64,000 nucleotides of DNA from NCBI GenBank assembly GCA_031363945.1, contig JANLVJ010000065.1, positions 170,523 through 234,522 on the forward strand, read 5' to 3'. The stretch's first letter is position 1, and every line of letters begins with the position of its first letter. Below, one piece after another: positions 61,549 to 64,000 of this stretch. The notes below the pieces were generated by a model that saw nothing but the letters and a program-made list of their open reading frames with translations, was not told the DNA's origin and did no database searches. This DNA comes from JANLVJ01 sp031363945. GTDB taxonomy: Bacteria; Bacteroidota; Bacteroidia; Sphingobacteriales; Sphingobacteriaceae. A program made the position numbers and the translations under genes.

Positions 61549-62181
61549 CTAAATTGTCAGTACTTTCTTCATCACCTCAGCCAGGTTTTCACCCTGGTTC
61601 TTCAGGTAGGTATGTAATCCAAGTTCTGATGCCGTTTGAATATGCTGGGGTGAGTCATCAATAAACAAGGTTTCAGCAGGAAAAATATTTTCAGAATCCA
61701 AGACCAGCTCAAAAATATCACTGTTAGGTTTGCGCATTCCGACCAGATGAGAGTAATACTCGGTTTCAAAAAACTGGCTGAAAGAAGGCAGGTTCCATTT
61801 TGCCTGTAAATTATCAATGATGAAATTATAATGAATCCTGTTATTATTACTAAGTAAAAATGTTCGGTGAGATTGTCTTACACTTTTTAACAAAGGAAAA
61901 TAGGCAGCATCAGGAACACCGACCAACATAATATTAAACGCCTCTTTAATTGCATGATCAGTCAGATTGTGGGTAGAAAGAGATCTGATCTCCTCATAGA
62001 AATCTTCAGGTATAATTTCACCCTTCTCAAGCTTATCAAAAAGCGGGCTTTGGCTCTTATGACTTATTAGCTCTTTAATATCGGCGATTCCAAGTTTTAA
62101 AAAAGCTTGCTGGGATAGAGAATGATCAATGTCAAAGATCACTCCGCCCATGTCAAATATGATATTTTTATATACTGGCAT
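61549..62181 (-). CDS. HAD phosphatase, YihX-like
   Basis: 210 aa. NIIFDMGGVIFDIDHSLSQQ has the nucleophile Asp in the D-x-G form of the YihX subfamily. FLLSNNNRIH (motif II), GMRKPNSDIFELVL (motif III) and TLFIDDSPQHIQTASELGLH (motif IV) follow. YihX is an alpha-glucose-1-phosphate phosphatase; the substrate here is unproved. It converges with the IscA-type gene; an 8-bp inverted repeat (ATATCAGG/CCTGATAT) lies between at 61444-61477. Confidence 0.88.
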   Translation of the reverse strand: MPVYKNIIFDMGGVIFDIDHSLSQQAFLKLGIADIKELISHKSQSPLFDKLEKGEIIPEDFYEEIRSLSTHNLTDHAIKEAFNIMLVGVPDAAYFPLLKSVRQSHRTFLLSNNNRIHYNFIIDNLQAKWNLPSFSQFFETEYYSHLVGMRKPNSDIFELVLDSENIFPAETLFIDDSPQHIQTASELGLHTYLKNQGENLAEVMKKVLTI

Positions 62182-62390
62182 TTAGTTGTATTTCCTGGTT
62201 CAGGGTAAAGATGATTAAAACGGTCAGGTTTTGGAAAATGATTTTAATTATTCGTCGCTTGCTCAATAATTGATGTTCGCAAATACAGAACGCACAGATC
62301 AATAAAACACTCTTTTAAATTAAACTACTTTCTTAAGCAGCTTTTTCTGATTAAACAGGCAGCTGTATCTAATTTTCAGGCAAGAATTTT

Positions 62391-62398
62391 TATATTTG
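62391..62398 (+). promoter_or_regulatory. Possible -7 box upstream of the CAT tRNA
   Basis: TATATTTG, exact TAnnTTTG, 104 bases before the mature tRNA, so a long leader would be removed. Apart from this, the 62182-62501 gap shows no gene or repeat. Confidence 0.4.
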
Positions 62399-62501
62399 CA
62401 TCGAAAGCTAGAATTAAAGATTGATCTAAGCTGCAAAACAACGTATGCCGGTCAAGTAATAGCATTCAAAAATCTTTGTAAATAGCTGTTTATTTACGAC
62501 C

Positions 62502-62575
62502 GGGCCCATAGCTCAGCTGGTTAGAGTAGGAGACTCATAATCTTTTGGTCGATGGTTCGAGCCCATCTGGGCCCA
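62502..62575 (+). tRNA. tRNA with anticodon CAT (Met or Ile2)
   Basis: Acceptor GGGCCCA/TGGGCCC, D stem GCTC/GAGT, anticodon stem GGAGA/TCTTT with loop CTCATAA, T arm GATGG-TTCGAGC-CCATC, discriminator A at 62575. The variable region TGGTC is like that of many bacterial Ile2 tRNAs, so it may be the lysidine-modified tRNA-Ile rather than tRNA-Met. It is not initiator: it lacks the three G-C pairs in the anticodon stem. Confidence 0.9.
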
Positions 62576-62587
62576 CAATCAAACTAA

Positions 62588-62622
62588 GAACCCCCGACTA
62601 TTTACTGGTTTGGGGTTTTTTA
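62588..62622 (+). terminator. Weak terminator of the CAT tRNA
   Basis: GAACCCC pairs with GGGGTTT across about 17 bases, and TTTTTAT follows. Stem is short but well placed, 13 bases after the tRNA. Confidence 0.55.
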
Positions 62623-62848
62623 TTTCTGGTTTATAACGTAGGAAATGTAAATATTGAATTGCTCGTAAAAATTCACGATACCGAAATAAAGAAAAAAAAT
62701 CAACAGTCTGTAAATCCTCAGAAATTGTTTTTCCATCATTTGAGCTGCAGCGGTTCTATCACTTTTTTACATTATTCTATTTATCAAACGAGTAATTTTA
62801 CTGGACAACGATAGAGAACATTCAGATTATTTTAATACCAATTAGAGA

Positions 62849-63700
62849 ATGGAAAATACAAAAAAACCAGTCTGGTTTATAACTGGCTGTTCTACTGGCT
62901 TTGGCCGTGAGCTCGCAAAATTAATTCTTTCAAAAGGGTGGAATGCTGTTATAACTGCCAGAAAAACTGACAAGATAAGTGATATCGCAGAGGGCTATAA
63001 AGATTCAGCTTTGGTACTTGAACTTGATGTGAATAATAAATTGCAGGTAGCATCTACGATAGCTAAAGCTCAGGCAAATTTTGGTAAAATAGATGTACTG
63101 GTGAATAATGCTGGTTATGGCTATTTCTCAAGTATAGAAGAAGGCGAGGAAGAAAAGATTAGGGCACAGTTTGAAACTAACTTTTTCGGCCTTGTAAATA
63201 TGATTCAAGGCGTGTTACCGGGCATGCGTCAGAAACGTCATGGCTATATTATAAATTTCTCTTCTATTGGCGGGCTTGTTGGTTTTACAGCAACAGGATA
63301 TTACCATGCCACTAAGTTTGCAGTTGAAGGTTTATCAGAATCTTTATCAAAAGAAGTTGCTTCCCTTGGTATAAAAGTATTGATTGTTGAGCCCGGACCT
63401 TTTAGAACCGATTGGGCAGGTCGTTCAACAAGCAGAACAGAAGTAAAAATTGCCGATTATAATGAGTCAGTAGGTAGCCGCATGAAAATAAGTCTTGAAG
63501 GCAGTGGCAAGCAAAAAGGTGATCCGTTCAGAGCCTGTGAAGCAATCGTGGCTGCGGTTGAATCAGAAAAACCACAATTGCGTCTATTATTAGGCAAAAT
63601 GGCATACGATCTCGCACAGCAAAAAGCACATGCTATGATAGAAAATTTCAACGCCTGGGAATCATTATCGCTTGGTGCTGATTTCCCGGATAACGAGTAA
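62849..63700 (+). CDS. SDR family oxidoreductase
   Basis: 283 aa, classical long SDR. WFITGCSTGFGRELAKLILS binds cofactor, VLVNNAGYGYFSS, INFSSIGGLVGF and YYHATKFAVEGLSESL give Asn, Ser, Tyr and Lys. VEPGPFRTDWAGRS follows. The substrate is unknown. Its last 15 codons recur twice after the stop as decayed tandem copies. The AraC-type gene faces it from the right. Confidence 0.9.
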   Translation: MENTKKPVWFITGCSTGFGRELAKLILSKGWNAVITARKTDKISDIAEGYKDSALVLELDVNNKLQVASTIAKAQANFGKIDVLVNNAGYGYFSSIEEGEEEKIRAQFETNFFGLVNMIQGVLPGMRQKRHGYIINFSSIGGLVGFTATGYYHATKFAVEGLSESLSKEVASLGIKVLIVEPGPFRTDWAGRSTSRTEVKIADYNESVGSRMKISLEGSGKQKGDPFRACEAIVAAVESEKPQLRLLLGKMAYDLAQQKAHAMIENFNAWESLSLGADFPDNE

Positions 63701-63838
63701 GTGTGAATCCAAACTTTAACTCCTTGGGATTATTATCTTAGGTACTGATTTCCCAAATAACGATTAAGTGTGAATCCAAATTTTAACGTCTGTAAATCAA
63801 CATCTCTCGATGCTGATTTACCTGATAACAAGTAAAAA
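63654..63838 (+). repeat. Three tandem, diverged copies of the SDR gene's 3' end
   Basis: Copy 1 is 63654-63721 (last codons, stop and 21 bases after it), copy 2 63722-63788, copy 3 63789-63838 (partial). Each contains GCTGATTT or close, GATAAC/AATAAC and a TAA; copies 1 and 2 share AAGTGTGAATCCAAA. Translated ends are LGADFPDNE, LGTDFPNND and LDADLPDNK, each followed by TAA. Period about 67 bases. Confidence 0.88.
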
Positions 63839-63878
63839 CATTAATAAGTCGATAACCCCAGATTCAACCATCCGGGAT

Positions 63879-64000
63879 TTAGCGCCTTTCTACAGTAGAT
63901 TTCATAAAACTGTTTCTGAAAATAACTGGAGTACTACCCTGTACTTTTTTAAAAGCCCGGCAAAAGTAGTTCAGGTCTTGAAAGCCTGCTTTAAAACACG
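63879..64000 (-). CDS. C-terminal end of an AraC-family regulator (partial)
   Basis: The minus-strand frame is open from the window edge to a stop at 63879-63881 and encodes 39 residues. AGFQDLNYFCRAFKKVQGST is the second helix-turn-helix of an AraC-type DNA-binding domain, with PVIFRNSF after it. The rest of the protein lies outside the window. It converges with the SDR gene at 62849. Confidence 0.85.
   Translation of the reverse strand, partial: CFKAGFQDLNYFCRAFKKVQGSTPVIFRNSFMKSTVERR

Noticed and set aside
62545..62814. 89-codon frame beginning in the CAT tRNA
   Set aside because: It starts inside the tRNA and crosses its terminator.
63654..63838. CRISPR-like array
   Set aside because: Copies are adjacent with no spacers and contain coding sequence of the SDR gene.

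Overview
The window looks like chromosomal DNA from a Bacteroidota bacterium, most likely in or near the Sphingobacteriales. The signs are low GC, few Shine-Dalgarno sequences, several TAnnTTTG-type -7 boxes (59900, 62391, 41419, 42592, and 59399 on the minus strand), an FtsK operon that also carries a LolA-like protein and Mpl, a GlmU-family protein next to tpiA, type B L31, a non-phosphorylating GapN-like dehydrogenase, and Tat/lipoprotein ferritin-like proteins. There is no rRNA, CRISPR array, phage or intact transposon. Taxonomy is inferred from gene content only.

Layout. 0-9 kb: an M1 peptidase, then a molybdenum block in which modABC (+) and moaA-moaD-moaE-moaC/mogA-moeA (-) meet tail to tail with 3 bases between them. 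9-16 kb: ribokinase, a receiver-only regulator, an outer-membrane barrel, a cupin, a sialate O-acetylesterase, a lipid A-type acyltransferase, a Fet4-like permease and a tiny His-rich protein. 16-22 kb: a complete histidine degradation operon (marR-hutH-hutU-hutI-hutG) with a 14-bp palindrome just before marR. 22-28 kb: a GMC oxidoreductase with a gluconate dehydrogenase subunit 3-like partner, an IS3-like remnant, slyD, an XRE/S24 regulator and tRNA-Lys. 28-38 kb: HAD and dehydrogenase genes, rmuC, gapN, gpx and three ferritin-like genes. The third ferritin-like gene is a fusion of the first two types and has lost several predicted metal ligands. 38-42.5 kb: secreted proteins of unknown role, and two tRNA-Leu genes around a decayed receptor-like pseudogene.

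42.6-50 kb: a periplasmic trehalase followed by a tight eight-gene cassette. It encodes a ketoreductase, hotdog dehydratase, carrier protein, ketosynthase, enoyl reductase, phosphopantetheinyl transferase, alpha/beta hydrolase and PlsC-like acyltransferase. Together these look like a self-contained type II fatty-acid-like assembly line that loads, elongates, reduces and probably transfers an acyl chain. Its carrier protein has Pro-Ser-Thr where Asp-Ser-Leu is usual. This is the best candidate for an undescribed system in the window.

50-64 kb: a second receiver-only regulator, then an eight-gene minus-strand housekeeping run (GlmU-like, tpiA, prmA, mpl, ftsK, lolA-like, a small hypothetical protein, PhnP-like), rpmE2, methylmalonyl-CoA epimerase, a cysteine desulfurase that starts at TTG with an IscA-type partner, a CAT-anticodon tRNA, an SDR gene whose 3' end is repeated in tandem, and the end of an AraC-type regulator.
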